Shown: positions 8,414 to 17,266 of the stretch, piece by piece | Position numbering within the stretch: position 1 is the stretch's first letter | Layout: every line of letters starts with the position of its first letter | Assembly: GCF_036898465.1 (NCBI RefSeq) | Contig: NZ_JARUMJ010000001.1 | Location: 2,108,001-2,172,000 of the forward strand | DNA length: 64,000 nt | Source of the DNA: Streptomyces sp. B21-105 | GTDB taxonomy: Bacteria > Actinomycetota > Actinomycetes > Streptomycetales > Streptomycetaceae | Direction of reading: 5' to 3' | The notes under the pieces: model-generated | Databases searched by the model: none | The model's input: the letters and a program-made list of their open reading frames with translations, nothing else | Told to the model about the DNA's origin: nothing | Position numbers and translations under genes: made by a program

Positions 8414-11221
8414 TCACCCCACCGACGAGTAGGCCACCACTCCCCGCAGCAGCTGATCGACAGCCTTGCGCGCAGCCTTCGCCACGGTCGAGCCCTCCGC
8501 AGGAGAAGCCGCCGAGATCTGCCCCAGCACGTCGATGACCTGCTTGCACCAGCGCACGAAGTCGCCGGCCGGCATCTCCGCCTCGCGCAGCACCTCGTCG
8601 AGGCTCTTGCCGGAGGCCCACATGTAGGCGGACCAGGCGAACCCCAGGTCGGGTTCGCGCTGTCCCACGCCCTCGGTCTGGCTGATCCGGAAGTCCTCTT
8701 CCAGCGCGTCCAGCCGACCCCAGATCCGGACCATCTCACTGAGCGCGGCCTTCGCCTTGCCGGAGGGCAGCTTCGGCGCCATCGCGTCATCGCCGACCCG
8801 CGCCTCGTAGACCAACGCCGAGACGCAGGCGGCGAGTTCGGCGGGGGCCAGCCCCTCCCACACGCCGGCGCGCAGGCATTCGCTGGCGAGCAGGTCGAGT
8901 TCGCCGTAGAGCCGGGCGAGCCGCTTGCCGTGCTCGGTGACCTCGTTGCCCCGCAGATAGTCCAGCTCGGTCAGCAGCGCCACGATCCGGTCGAAGGTGC
9001 GGGCGATCGTGTTGGTGCGTCCCTCGATGCGGCGCTCCAGCTGCGAGGTGTCCCGCAGCAGCCGGTGGTAGCGCTCGGCCCAGCGGGCGTGGTCCTCCCG
9101 GTCGGAGCAGCCGTGGCAGGGGTGCGCCCGGATCGCGGTGCGAAGCCGGGCGATCTCCCGGTCGTCGGCGGCCTGGGAGCGCTGCTTGCGGGCCCGCTCC
9201 GGCGGAATGTGCCCGGCCTTGGTCCGCAGCGCGGAGGCCAGGTCGCGGCGGGACTGCGGCGAGCGCGGGTTGAACGTCTTCGGGATCCGCATCCGCTCCA
9301 GCGCCTCGACCGGCACCGGGAAGTCCATCGACGCCAGCCGCTTGACCTGCCGCTCGGCGGTGAGGACCAGCGGGCGCGGCCCGTCGTGGTGGTCGAAGCC
9401 GCGGTGGCCGTTGGCCCGCCCGGCCGGAAGCCCCGGGTCCAGCACCAGCGCCAGGCCCGCGTACTTGCCGGTGGGCACGTGGATGACGTCCCCGGGCTTG
9501 AGCTTCTCCAGGGCCACGGCGGCCTCGGCGCGCCGCTGGGCCGCGCCCTGCTTGGCCAGCTCCGTCTCACGGTCCTTGAGGTCGCGGCGCAGCCGCGCGT
9601 ACTCGTCGAAGTCGCCGAGGTGGCAGGTCATGGAGGACTTGTAGCCCTCGAGCCCCTCTTCGTTGCGCTGCACCTGCCGGGAGATCCCGACCACCGACCG
9701 GTCGGCCTGGAACTGCGCGAACGACGTCTCCAGCAGTTCGCGGGAGCGGTGCCGGCCGAACTGCTCGACGAGGTTGACCGCCATGTTGTAGGACGGCTTG
9801 AAGCTCGAGCGCAGCGGATAGGTGCGGGTGCCCGCGAGCCCGGCCAGGTGGTCGGGGTTCATGGCGCGCTGCCAGAGCACGACGGCATGCCCCTCGACGT
9901 CGATGCCCCGCCGGCCCGCGCGCCCGGTGAGCTGGGTGTACTCGCCGGGGGTGATGTCGGCGTGCTGCTCGCCGTTCCACTTGACGAGCTTTTCCAGGAC
10001 GACCGAACGGGCCGGCATGTTGATGCCCAGGGCGAGCGTCTCGGTCGCGAAGACGGCCTTCACCAGGCCGCGCACGAACAGCTCCTCGACGACCTCCTTG
10101 AACGAGGGCAGCATGCCCGCGTGGTGGGCGGCGATGCCCCGCTCCAGGCCCTCCAGCCACTCGTAGTAGCCGAGGACGTGCAAATCCTCGTGAGGGATGG
10201 TGGCCGTGCGCTCCTCGACCAGGGCACGGACCTTGGCGCGGGACTCCTCGTCGTTCAGCCGCAGTCCGGCGTACAGGCACTGCTGGACGGCGGCCTCGCA
10301 GGCGGCGCGGCTGAAGATGAACGTGATGGCGGGCAGCAGCCCTTCGGCGTCGAGTCGCTCGATGACCTCCGGCCGCCCCGGCGTCCACACCCGCGAGCGC
10401 TGCCGGCGCTCCCGCTCACGATCGGCCTCGCGTGCGTTACGGCCGCGCCTGCGGTCCTGGTAGGAGGGCTTGGAGGCCTCCATGCGGGCCAGCCGGGCGA
10501 GGTCGGGATTGACGGCCCTGCGGTGCCCCTCACCCTCCTCGAACAGGTCGTACATCCGCCGGCCGGCGAGGACGTGCTGGAACAGCGGCACCGGCCGGTG
10601 CTCGGAGACGATCACCTCGGTGTCCCCGCGCACGGTGTCCAGCCAGTCGCCGAACTCCTCGGCGTTGGAGACGGTCGCCGACAGGGAGACCAGGGTGACC
10701 GACTCGGGGAGGTGGATGATCACCTCCTCCCACACGGCGCCCCGGAAGCGGTCGGAGAGGTAGTGCACCTCGTCCATCACCACGTATCCGAGGCCGAGGA
10801 GGGTCTGCGAGCCGGCGTACAGCATGTTCCGCAGCACCTCGGTGGTCATCACGACCACCGGGGCGTCGGAGTTGACGCTGTTGTCGCCGGTGAGCAGACC
10901 GACCTTGTCGCTGCCGTAGCGGCGGCACAGGTCGGAGTACTTCTGGTTGGACAGCGCCTTGATGGGCGTCGTGTAGAAGCACTTCTTGCCCTGTTGGAGA
11001 GCGAGGTGGACGGCGAACTCGCCCACGATCGTCTTGCCGGAGCCGGTGGGCGCGGCGACCAGGACGCCCTTGCCCGCCTCGAGCGCCCGGCAGGCCTCGA
11101 TCTGGAAGGGGTCGAGACCGAAGTCGTACATCTCGCGGAAGGACGCGAGCGAGGTGGCCTGCTCGACAGCGCGCTTACGTGCTGCCTCGTACCGCTCGGC
11201 CGGTGAGAGATCCTCTGTCAT
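8414..11221 (-). CDS. helY: DEAD/DEAH-box RNA helicase, HelY/Ski2-like
   Basis: A 935-residue superfamily 2 helicase. Walker A is APTGSGKT at residues 57-64, the DEVH box sits in VVMDEVHYLSD, and motif VI is the LTGRAGRRG segment. After the two RecA-like domains comes a basic, helical region (about 400 residues) matching the DSHCT/arch region of Ski2-like helicases. In mycobacteria the homologue is HelY. It probably unwinds structured RNA in the cytoplasm. The ATG at 11221 is preferred over an upstream in-frame GTG/ATG because conserved sequence begins there. It follows tatC on the same strand, but a 44-bp palindrome lies between them, so it probably has its own promoter. Confidence 0.9.
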   Translation of the reverse strand: MTEDLSPAERYEAARKRAVEQATSLASFREMYDFGLDPFQIEACRALEAGKGVLVAAPTGSGKTIVGEFAVHLALQQGKKCFYTTPIKALSNQKYSDLCRRYGSDKVGLLTGDNSVNSDAPVVVMTTEVLRNMLYAGSQTLLGLGYVVMDEVHYLSDRFRGAVWEEVIIHLPESVTLVSLSATVSNAEEFGDWLDTVRGDTEVIVSEHRPVPLFQHVLAGRRMYDLFEEGEGHRRAVNPDLARLARMEASKPSYQDRRRGRNAREADRERERRQRSRVWTPGRPEVIERLDAEGLLPAITFIFSRAACEAAVQQCLYAGLRLNDEESRAKVRALVEERTATIPHEDLHVLGYYEWLEGLERGIAAHHAGMLPSFKEVVEELFVRGLVKAVFATETLALGINMPARSVVLEKLVKWNGEQHADITPGEYTQLTGRAGRRGIDVEGHAVVLWQRAMNPDHLAGLAGTRTYPLRSSFKPSYNMAVNLVEQFGRHRSRELLETSFAQFQADRSVVGISRQVQRNEEGLEGYKSSMTCHLGDFDEYARLRRDLKDRETELAKQGAAQRRAEAAVALEKLKPGDVIHVPTGKYAGLALVLDPGLPAGRANGHRGFDHHDGPRPLVLTAERQVKRLASMDFPVPVEALERMRIPKTFNPRSPQSRRDLASALRTKAGHIPPERARKQRSQAADDREIARLRTAIRAHPCHGCSDREDHARWAERYHRLLRDTSQLERRIEGRTNTIARTFDRIVALLTELDYLRGNEVTEHGKRLARLYGELDLLASECLRAGVWEGLAPAELAACVSALVYEARVGDDAMAPKLPSGKAKAALSEMVRIWGRLDALEEDFRISQTEGVGQREPDLGFAWSAYMWASGKSLDEVLREAEMPAGDFVRWCKQVIDVLGQISAASPAEGSTVAKAARKAVDQLLRGVVAYSSVG

Positions 11222-11339
11222 CGTGCTTTCGAGCGTACCGGGCCACACCGACAACAGGACGATCATTATCCGGATCGGCTGCCGTCGACCCTCGGTACGC
11301 CCAGGTCACCGGACCGCAGCCGCCCGTCCGCGACCCGCC

Positions 11340-11383
11340 GCGATGGCCGTGATCAGAGGGATCCCTCTGATCACGGCCATCGC
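11340..11383. terminator. 44-bp perfect palindrome between tatC and helY
   Basis: Every base from 11340 to 11383 is part of a perfect palindrome, with the axis between 11361 and 11362 (arms run gcgatggccg... inwards). As RNA it would form a stem of about 20 bp with a minimal loop. It follows the tatC stop codon and has no T tract, as expected of Streptomyces-type terminators. Confidence 0.7.
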
Positions 11384-11406
11384 CCCGAAAAGCCCTCCGA
11401 CGTCTG

Positions 11407-12351
11407 TCAGGTCACGTCGTCATACCCGTTGACGCGGTCCGTGGTCGACTGCTCCGGCAGCGACCGGCTCGCGGTGACCGTCTCGACCTCGCCGAGGGCC
11501 TCGGGGGTGAGGTCCAGGTCGGAGGCCTCGTCGTCGGCCGGTCCCAGGGCGTCGCGACGGCTCTTCCGGCGGTCGTTGAGCAGGGAGAAGGCGGTCGCAC
11601 AGAAGTAGAGAACCCAGATGGGACCGGCGAGCGCCAGCATGGTCAGCGGGTCGGTGCTGGGCGTGGCGACCGCGGCGAACACGGTGATGCCCATGATCAT
11701 CCCGCGCCACCAGCCGAACATGCGCCTGCCGGTGAGCACCCCGGTCAGGTTGAGCATCACCAGCAGCAGCGGCAGCTCGAACGAGAGGCCGAAGACCAGC
11801 ACCATGCGCACGATCAGGTCGAGCAGGTCGTCCAGCGGCAGCTGGTTGTCCAGGTCCGCGGGCGAGAACTGGAGCAGCACCTTGGCCATGGTCGGCAGCG
11901 TCTTGTACGCGAAGAACGCTCCGCCGAGGAACAGCGGAACACCCGTGCCGACGAACACGTAGGCGTACTTGCGCTCGTGCTTGTGCAGGCCGGGCGCGAC
12001 GAAGGCCCACAGCTGGTAGAGCCAGACCGGCGACGCGAAGATCACGCCGGCCATCAGGGACACCTTCAGGGCGAGCGTGAACGGCGTGAGCAGGCCGTTC
12101 AGCACGATACGGGCGCAGGTGCCGCTGCGCTTCTGCGCCAGCTCCGAGAAACTGGAGTCACACCCCACGGCATGCAGGATCGGGTTCGTGAAGAACTCGA
12201 TGATGTTCTTGTAGAAGAAGGCGGCCACGATCGTCACGACGACGATGGCCAGCATCGCCTTCGCGAGCCGGTTGCGGAGCTCACGAAGGTGATCCGCGAG
12301 GGGCATCCGCCCCTCGGGGTCCATCTCCTCTTTGCGGGCAGACTTCAGCAA
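11407..12351 (-). CDS. tatC: Sec-independent protein translocase TatC
   Basis: A 314-residue membrane protein with six hydrophobic segments and the TatC signature: a PLADHLRELRNRL cytoplasmic start, a SPVWLYQLWAFVAPGL region and a loop ending in FELPLLLVMLNL. It recognises twin-arginine signal peptides and forms the Tat receptor with TatB-like partners. A charged, Asp/Glu-rich cytoplasmic tail of about 50 residues follows the last segment. The start used is a TTG at 12351, giving the LKSARKEE beginning I expect in streptomycetes. The in-frame ATG nine codons later has GAGGAG immediately against it, too close for good initiation. It is downstream of tatA by 47 bases and likely co-transcribed. 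Confidence 0.9.
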   Translation of the reverse strand: MLKSARKEEMDPEGRMPLADHLRELRNRLAKAMLAIVVVTIVAAFFYKNIIEFFTNPILHAVGCDSSFSELAQKRSGTCARIVLNGLLTPFTLALKVSLMAGVIFASPVWLYQLWAFVAPGLHKHERKYAYVFVGTGVPLFLGGAFFAYKTLPTMAKVLLQFSPADLDNQLPLDDLLDLIVRMVLVFGLSFELPLLLVMLNLTGVLTGRRMFGWWRGMIMGITVFAAVATPSTDPLTMLALAGPIWVLYFCATAFSLLNDRRKSRRDALGPADDEASDLDLTPEALGEVETVTASRSLPEQSTTDRVNGYDDVT

Positions 12352-12398
12352 CCCACGTTCCCATCTCGTTCGGCGGGCCGGAGGTCACCGGCCCTGCG

Positions 12399-12686
12399 TC
12401 AGCGCTTGGTCGTGTCCGTCGGTTCGGTGACCGGACGGGAGCTGGTCACGTCACCGGGAGAGGCCTGGATGGTGCGCTGAGCCGGGGGCTGCTCCTCGTT
12501 GTGGGGCGGCCCGGCCGGGGTGGCCGTGCTGCTGCCGTCTTCCTTCATCGCCTTGGCCTCGCTCTTGAGGATGCGAGCGGACTTGCCGAGCGACCGCGCC
12601 ATGTCGGGAAGCTTCTTGGCGCCGAACAGCAGGATGACGACGACGAGGATGAGAATGATCTCGGGGGCGCCGAGCCTTCCGAACAT
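12399..12686 (-). CDS. tatA: Sec-independent protein translocase TatA
   Basis: A 95-residue protein with one N-terminal transmembrane helix (about residues 9-23), the [20 protein letters not shown] amphipathic helix with its FG hinge, and a disordered acidic and Pro-rich tail. It oligomerises to form the Tat conduit for folded proteins. The ATG at 12686 follows GAAGG with good spacing. It is the first gene of a tatA-tatC unit on the minus strand. Confidence 0.93.
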   Translation of the reverse strand: MFGRLGAPEIILILVVVILLFGAKKLPDMARSLGKSARILKSEAKAMKEDGSSTATPAGPPHNEEQPPAQRTIQASPGDVTSSRPVTEPTDTTKR

Positions 12687-12969
12687 AAGTCTTTACCTTC
12701 TCACCGAGGCTGCGGGGGTGGGTGCCGTCCGACCGGTCGGACAACTGTCCGAACGATCGTGTTGACAGCGATCGTAACGCTCAGGGGTAAACGTGAGGCA
12801 ATCCCTGTGCCTACTCCCGGTGCGCGGTCCGGGCCTCGTTATCCGAGCCGCGACCAGCAGCGTACCTGCCTCCCCCACCGGCGCGGGAGGGCGAAGTGGC
12901 CCAAAACGCATTCCCCGCGGGACTCCCGGAACAGCGACAGCTCGTCGCCAGGCCCCTCGACCACCGCGG
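12687..12969. other. tatA upstream region
   Basis: This 283-base gap contains a perfect 16-bp palindrome GTCCGACCGGTCGGAC at 12727-12742 about 40 bases upstream of tatA, plus a near-repeat of CGATCGT around it. It is a candidate control site for tatA. No gene is evident. Confidence 0.4.
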
Positions 12970-13164
12970 TCACAGGGCGTCCACCGCGCGAGCCGCGCTC
13001 GCCGCCGCCCGCTCCAGGTCCTGAGCGGCCCGGTCGATACGGCGTGCGGACTCCGCGACCTGCCGCCCCAGACGCCGCGCCTCCACGAAGACCCGCACGG
13101 CGAACACCGCGAGAACGGCGAGACCCGCAAAACCCAACACAACCGCGCACATCGCCCAGAACAT
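12970..13164 (-). CDS. Small membrane-anchored protein
   Basis: A 64-residue protein: one N-terminal transmembrane helix (about residues 4-24) followed by an Arg/Ala-rich helix with heptad-like spacing (GRQVAESARRIDRAAQDLER). No catalytic motif. GC3 is high, and it lies 20 bases downstream of the next minus-strand gene, so it belongs to the pafB-pafC unit. The layout resembles small DivIC-like or unknown membrane proteins; function unknown. Confidence 0.7.
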   Translation of the reverse strand: MFWAMCAVVLGFAGLAVLAVFAVRVFVEARRLGRQVAESARRIDRAAQDLERAAASAARAVDAL

Positions 13165-13184
13165 GAGGCCGAGCCTAGACCCCG

Positions 13185-13475
13185 CTACGGGGTCTGCAGA
13201 CGCAGGGTCCTGACCCCGCCGCCGGTGAGCAGCTCCACGATCCGCTCACCGGCCGGCTTGCGCACCGCCGCCCCGCAGTCGGGGCAGGTGAACGAGTAGA
13301 ACGTGGTGCGGCTGGAGGCGCCGATCGCCAGCCGCAGCGCGCTCGCGGTCAGCTCGAAACACCCCCGGCAGTCCGGACAGCCGGCCCGGAACCGGACCGG
13401 CGCCACACTGCGCATCCCCGCGAACGCGGACGCCACCGACAGACCCCGCACCCCGGACGTCACCGGCTCGCTCAA
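13185..13475 (-). CDS. Small zinc-ribbon-like protein
   Basis: A 96-residue protein with two CxxC pairs, CPDCRG near residue 33 and CPDCGA near residue 64, spaced as in a zinc ribbon or FxLD-type metal site. The start is a TTG whose TGA overlap (TTGA) with the pafC stop implies coupling; GGGAG lies about ten bases upstream. Part of the pafB-pafC-small protein cluster. No function can be assigned beyond likely zinc binding. Confidence 0.72.
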   Translation of the reverse strand: MSEPVTSGVRGLSVASAFAGMRSVAPVRFRAGCPDCRGCFELTASALRLAIGASSRTTFYSFTCPDCGAAVRKPAGERIVELLTGGGVRTLRLQTP

Positions 13476-14536
13476 CTCTTCTGCTCCCGCCCGTCGCCCT
13501 GCTGCCGCGGCCGCTCCCCCGGCAGCGCCGCCGCACCGGCGGCCGCCCCCGCCTCGAACCCGTCGTACGCCGCCAGCGCCTCGCGGGCGGCCCGGCGGGC
13601 GCTGTCGGCGAGGTCCGGCGGCGAGACGATCCGCCCGTCACGCCCGAGCCGCAGCGCCAGCCTCCGCAGCGAGGCCGGGTCGGGCGTACGAAGAGTGATA
13701 CGCAGCCCGCCGTCGGCAAGTTCATCGGCGCTGTCGTGCGGGTAGTACTCGGCGACCCAGCGGCCCCCCGGGCCCACCTCCACGACGACCTCCGGGTCCT
13801 CCGCGGACGGCTGCACCAGCGCCTCCGACAGGTCCCGCAGTTCGATCTCCGGCGGCGCCGACGGCTCGTCGAGGATCCTGATCTCCGCCACCCGGTCCAG
13901 CCGGAACGTGCGGCGCGCCTCCGAGCGGCGGCACCAGGCCTCCACATACGTGTGACCCACACTGACCAGGCGGATCGGGTCGATCTCGCGCTCGGTGACC
14001 TCGTCACGGGCGGGCGAGTAGTAGCGGATCCACAGCCGGCGCCGCTCGGAGATCGCCCGGTCGACGTCGGCGAACACCCCGCCCTCGGACTCGAACGTCA
14101 CCGACAAGCGGGAGCTCGCACCGGCCGCCTCGCCCGCCGCGGTCTCCACCTTCGCCGTGGCGCGCAACAGCGCCTGCCGGTCGCTCTCGCGCAGTCCGGG
14201 CAGCGTCGCCACCGCCCGCGCCGCCACCAGCAGCGCGGTCGCCTCGTCGGCGGCCAGCCGCAACGGCTCGGCGGCGTCCGCGCCGAGCGCGGCCGGGTTG
14301 TGCCACCAGATGCGCTCACCGTCGGTGTCGATGTCGAGGAGGTCACCCCCGCGGAAACTGGTGCCGCACATGGGCAGTACGTCGAGGTCGGAGACCAACT
14401 CGTCCTCGGTGATGCCGAAGGCGCGTGCCACGTCCTCGACGCGCGCGCCGGGACGCTCCCTGAGGTACGTCACCAGGGAGAGCATCCGCCGGGTCTGGTC
14501 GATCGCGTTCGTGGGCCTGACCGGTTTGCCTGCCAC
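13472..14536 (-). CDS. pafC: WYL-domain transcription factor PafC
   Basis: A 354-residue WYL-domain protein: an N-terminal helix-turn-helix (about residues 10-75), a WYL domain around residues 160-240 (RRRLWIRYYSPARDEV and the following VEAWCRRSEARRTFRLDRV segment) and a WCX C-terminal extension. In mycobacteria PafB and PafC form an activator of the LexA-independent DNA-damage response and are encoded with pafA. It starts at GTG 14536, 18 bases downstream of the pafB stop. A Gly/Gln/Arg-rich tail of about 40 residues follows the last domain. Confidence 0.9.
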   Translation of the reverse strand: MAGKPVRPTNAIDQTRRMLSLVTYLRERPGARVEDVARAFGITEDELVSDLDVLPMCGTSFRGGDLLDIDTDGERIWWHNPAALGADAAEPLRLAADEATALLVAARAVATLPGLRESDRQALLRATAKVETAAGEAAGASSRLSVTFESEGGVFADVDRAISERRRLWIRYYSPARDEVTEREIDPIRLVSVGHTYVEAWCRRSEARRTFRLDRVAEIRILDEPSAPPEIELRDLSEALVQPSAEDPEVVVEVGPGGRWVAEYYPHDSADELADGGLRITLRTPDPASLRRLALRLGRDGRIVSPPDLADSARRAAREALAAYDGFEAGAAAGAAALPGERPRQQGDGREQKS

Positions 14537-14554
14537 TGTGTTGCTCGCTCCCCC

Positions 14555-15532
14555 TCAGCCCTTGGCCACGGCCCGTAGCCGGTCCACGACATCCGCCCGC
14601 AGCTCGGCCGGCTCCAGCACCACCACGTCCGGCCCGAACTCCACCAGCCAGGCGTCCAGGCCGTGCCCGTACGGAATCTCCAACTCGTCCCAGCCGTCCC
14701 CGAGTTCCCGCACCGCCGTGGCCTTGGCCCGCAACGGGTACCCCGCGTCCGTCCGCAGCCGGATCAGCGCGCTGCGGTCGGCGCTCTCCCCCGCCCAACT
14801 GGCGACGGTCTCGCGCACCGTGACGACATCGGGAACCGGCGCGGTGAAGCGCGCCCCCCTCGAACGCACCTTGCCCGTGATCCGCGACAGCCGGAACACC
14901 CGCTCGGCACCCCGGTCACGGTCGAAACCGGCCAGATACCAGTGCCCGCGCCAGCACTCCAACGCCCACGGCTCGACATGCCGCGGCTCCGGATGCGCGG
15001 CGGTCGCCTTGCGATAGTCGAACACCACCGGCCGGCGGTCGCGGCAGGCCAGCATCAGCGGCTCGAACGCGGCTTCGTGCACGGGAATCCGGGGCTCCAG
15101 CGCACCGTGGGCCTCGTAGGGGTCGACGTCCTCGGGCAGTCCCGCCGCCCGCAGCTTCTGCAGAGCGCCACTGGCCGCCCCCGCCAGCCGGGCCTGCTGC
15201 CACACCTTGGCGGCCAGACCCAGAGCCGCGGCCTCCTCGGCGTCCAAAGTGATCGGCGGCAGACGGTTGCTGTCCCTGCGGGCCAGATAACCGATCTCGC
15301 CGTCCAGGCTCTCCACGGTCTCGATGACCAGGCCCAGCTCACGGAGATCGTCCTTGTCCCGCTCGAACATCCGGTTGAAGGAGTCCTCCGACGCCGCCGC
15401 GCCGTGCCCGGACCGCAAGGTCTCGACGTACGCCTCGATGGAATCGCGCAGCTCACGCTTGCTGAGCGGCCTGCGCGTCCCGAGCAGACACAGCGCGAGG
15501 TTCATCAGCCGCTCGGCCTTGGCAATGGCCAT
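14555..15532 (-). CDS. pafB: WYL-domain transcription factor PafB
   Basis: A 325-residue WYL protein and partner of PafC. A winged helix-turn-helix occupies about residues 1-80 (AERLMNLALCLLGTRRPLSK), and the WYL core includes CRDRRPVVFDYRK near residue 160 and WALECWRGHWYLAGFDRDRG near 190. WYL domains bind nucleic acid or small ligands, and the PafBC pair responds to DNA damage. It is the first gene of a four-gene minus-strand unit (pafB, pafC, zinc-ribbon protein, small membrane protein). Confidence 0.9.
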   Translation of the reverse strand: MAIAKAERLMNLALCLLGTRRPLSKRELRDSIEAYVETLRSGHGAAASEDSFNRMFERDKDDLRELGLVIETVESLDGEIGYLARRDSNRLPPITLDAEEAAALGLAAKVWQQARLAGAASGALQKLRAAGLPEDVDPYEAHGALEPRIPVHEAAFEPLMLACRDRRPVVFDYRKATAAHPEPRHVEPWALECWRGHWYLAGFDRDRGAERVFRLSRITGKVRSRGARFTAPVPDVVTVRETVASWAGESADRSALIRLRTDAGYPLRAKATAVRELGDGWDELEIPYGHGLDAWLVEFGPDVVVLEPAELRADVVDRLRAVAKG

Positions 15533-15606
15533 CGACGCCCTTCGCCTCCCCTATGGTGCTTACGATCGACGACCGTACCGCCCCGCGGTGCCCGGACAAA
15601 AGCCGA

Positions 15607-15634
15607 GGGCCCATGCCCAGGCAGGCATGGGCCC
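15607..15634 (-). terminator. Hairpin downstream of the FKBP gene
   Basis: Perfect 11-bp stem (GGGCCCATGCC with its complement) around a 6-base loop, between the FKBP stop codon and the pafB start. Confidence 0.7.
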
Positions 15635-15687
15635 CGGATGATCGACACCGGTCACGCCATGATCGGCGCCGACCGGACACGCCGGGG

Positions 15688-16059
15688 TCAGACCCCGAGC
15701 AGGTCCACCACGAAGATCAGCGTCTCGCCCGGCTTGATCGCCGGCGTCGGGCTCTGGTTGCCGTAGGCGAGGTGGGCCGGAATGGTCAGCTGACGACGCC
15801 CGCCGACCTTCATGCCCTGCACACCCTGGTCCCAGCCCTTGATGACCCGGCCGCCGCCGAGCGGGAAACGGAACGGCGTCCCGCGGTTCCAGCTGGCGTC
15901 GAACTCCTCACCGGTACTGAAGGCGACACCCACGTAGTGGACGCTGACGTTGTGGCCCGCCTGCGCGACCTCGCCGTCGCCCTCCCAGATGTCCTTGATC
16001 TCGAGGTCCGCCGGGGGCTCGCCACCGGGGAAGTCGATCTCGGGCTTGTCAATGCTCAC
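15688..16059 (-). CDS. FKBP-type peptidyl-prolyl isomerase
   Basis: A 123-residue single-domain cytoplasmic FKBP. It has the hydrophobic active-site pattern of the family (VHYVGVAFSTGEEFDASW, then PFRFPLGGGRVIKGWDQGVQ and the LIFVVDLL end). It catalyses cis-trans isomerisation of prolyl bonds. The GTG at 16059 is chosen over an ATG 24 bases upstream, because CAGGAG sits nine bases before it and the family begins SIDKPEIDFPGG. It lies 65 bases after the two-domain FKBP lipoprotein gene. Confidence 0.93.
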   Translation of the reverse strand: MSIDKPEIDFPGGEPPADLEIKDIWEGDGEVAQAGHNVSVHYVGVAFSTGEEFDASWNRGTPFRFPLGGGRVIKGWDQGVQGMKVGGRRQLTIPAHLAYGNQSPTPAIKPGETLIFVVDLLGV

Positions 16060-16124
16060 GTCACTGGCTCCTGCACGTCTCACGGAAAAGCAACAACACC
16101 GACAGTCTTACACCTTGGACGACC

Positions 16125-17129
16125 TCACGCCTTGGCGATGACGTCCACCGAGAACACCATCGTGGAGTCCTTCTCGATGCCGCTGCCACTCGGCGGGTTG
16201 TCCCCGTAACCCAGCGACGGCGGAATCACGATGACGACCCGGCTGCCCACCTTCTTGCCCGTCAGACCCTGCGCCCAGCCCGGGACCACCTGCTGCAGCG
16301 AGAACGACGTCAGCGCCTTGCTGCTGTACGTCGAGTCGAACTCCTTGCCCGTGTCCCAGACGACGCCCTTGTACTGCACCAGCACGGTGTCGTCCGCCGC
16401 GAGCACGGCGCCGTCCCCCTCGATCACGTACTTCGACACCAGCTTCGTCGGCGCCTTCGACTTGGGGATCTCGATCGAGGGCGCCTTGCCGTCGGTGTTC
16501 GTGCCGACCTTGGGCCCCCCGGCATCGTTCTGCGGCACGTCCTTGCCCTTGGCCGAAGCCGTCGAGTTGAACGTGTTCTCGATGTCGAACACGAACACCA
16601 GGGTGTCGGTGCCCGTGATCCCCGCCTGCGTGTTGCCCTCCTTGCCGAAACCCCAGGCCGGCGGCACCGAGAACAGCACCCGGCTGCCGGTCTTCTTCCC
16701 CGCCAGCGCATAGGTCCAGCCCTCCAGGTTGCCGCCCTTGGCAAGCCGGGTGAACTGCGTCTTCTTGGAGTCGTAGGAGTTGAGGAGAACCTTCCCGCTG
16801 GCCCAGATCTGACCGAGACAGTGGGCCTGGACGTAGTCGTTCTCCGCGACGGTCTTACCGCTGCCCGCGATCACCGTCTTCACCGCCAACTGATCCGACG
16901 GCGCACCGCTGCCCTTGGCCACCGTCGGCTTCTCACCGAACTTCACCCCCGCCGTGATGGCCGGCAACGGACCGTCCACGATCTTCGGCGGAGGAGCCGC
17001 GGACGAAGCCCCCGCAGAGGGCGACGCACTGTCGCTCGCCTTGCTCGTGTCGGACTTGTCGTCGCCGCACCCGGCGAGCGTGACCAGTCCCGCGGGTACA
17101 GCGGCAAGGATGAGGGAGCGTCGGCGCAC
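16125..17129 (-). CDS. Two-domain FKBP-type isomerase, lipoprotein
   Basis: A 334-residue secreted protein. The signal peptide ends in lipobox LAGC (Cys21), so it should be anchored on the outer face of the membrane. A Ser/Ala/Asp-rich linker precedes two FKBP domains (about residues 75-185 and 225-334); the second keeps FDSTYSSKALTSFSLQQVVP and the GYGDNPPSGSGI loop. The first domain has lost several active-site aromatics, so it may act as a binding module. Start GTG 17129. It probably assists folding of exported proteins. Confidence 0.88.
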   Translation of the reverse strand: MRRRSLILAAVPAGLVTLAGCGDDKSDTSKASDSASPSAGASSAAPPPKIVDGPLPAITAGVKFGEKPTVAKGSGAPSDQLAVKTVIAGSGKTVAENDYVQAHCLGQIWASGKVLLNSYDSKKTQFTRLAKGGNLEGWTYALAGKKTGSRVLFSVPPAWGFGKEGNTQAGITGTDTLVFVFDIENTFNSTASAKGKDVPQNDAGGPKVGTNTDGKAPSIEIPKSKAPTKLVSKYVIEGDGAVLAADDTVLVQYKGVVWDTGKEFDSTYSSKALTSFSLQQVVPGWAQGLTGKKVGSRVVIVIPPSLGYGDNPPSGSGIEKDSTMVFSVDVIAKA

Positions 17130-17182
17130 GATGAAAGCCTCGTAATCGATCGATCTTCTGATGGCGTGCGCGCAACTCTACG

Positions 17183-17229
17183 ACGCGACACGGGCACCGT
17201 ACGGGAAACGTACGGTGCCCGTGTTGCGT
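17183..17229 (-). terminator. Long hairpin downstream of pafA
   Basis: A 16-bp perfect stem (acacgggcaccgtacg and complement, loop GGAAA) extends to about 21 bp with one wobble pair. It sits 38 bases beyond the pafA stop. Confidence 0.8.
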
Positions 17230-17266
17230 TCCGTTCCGTGCGCGGAGCACGCGCGGAACACATCCC

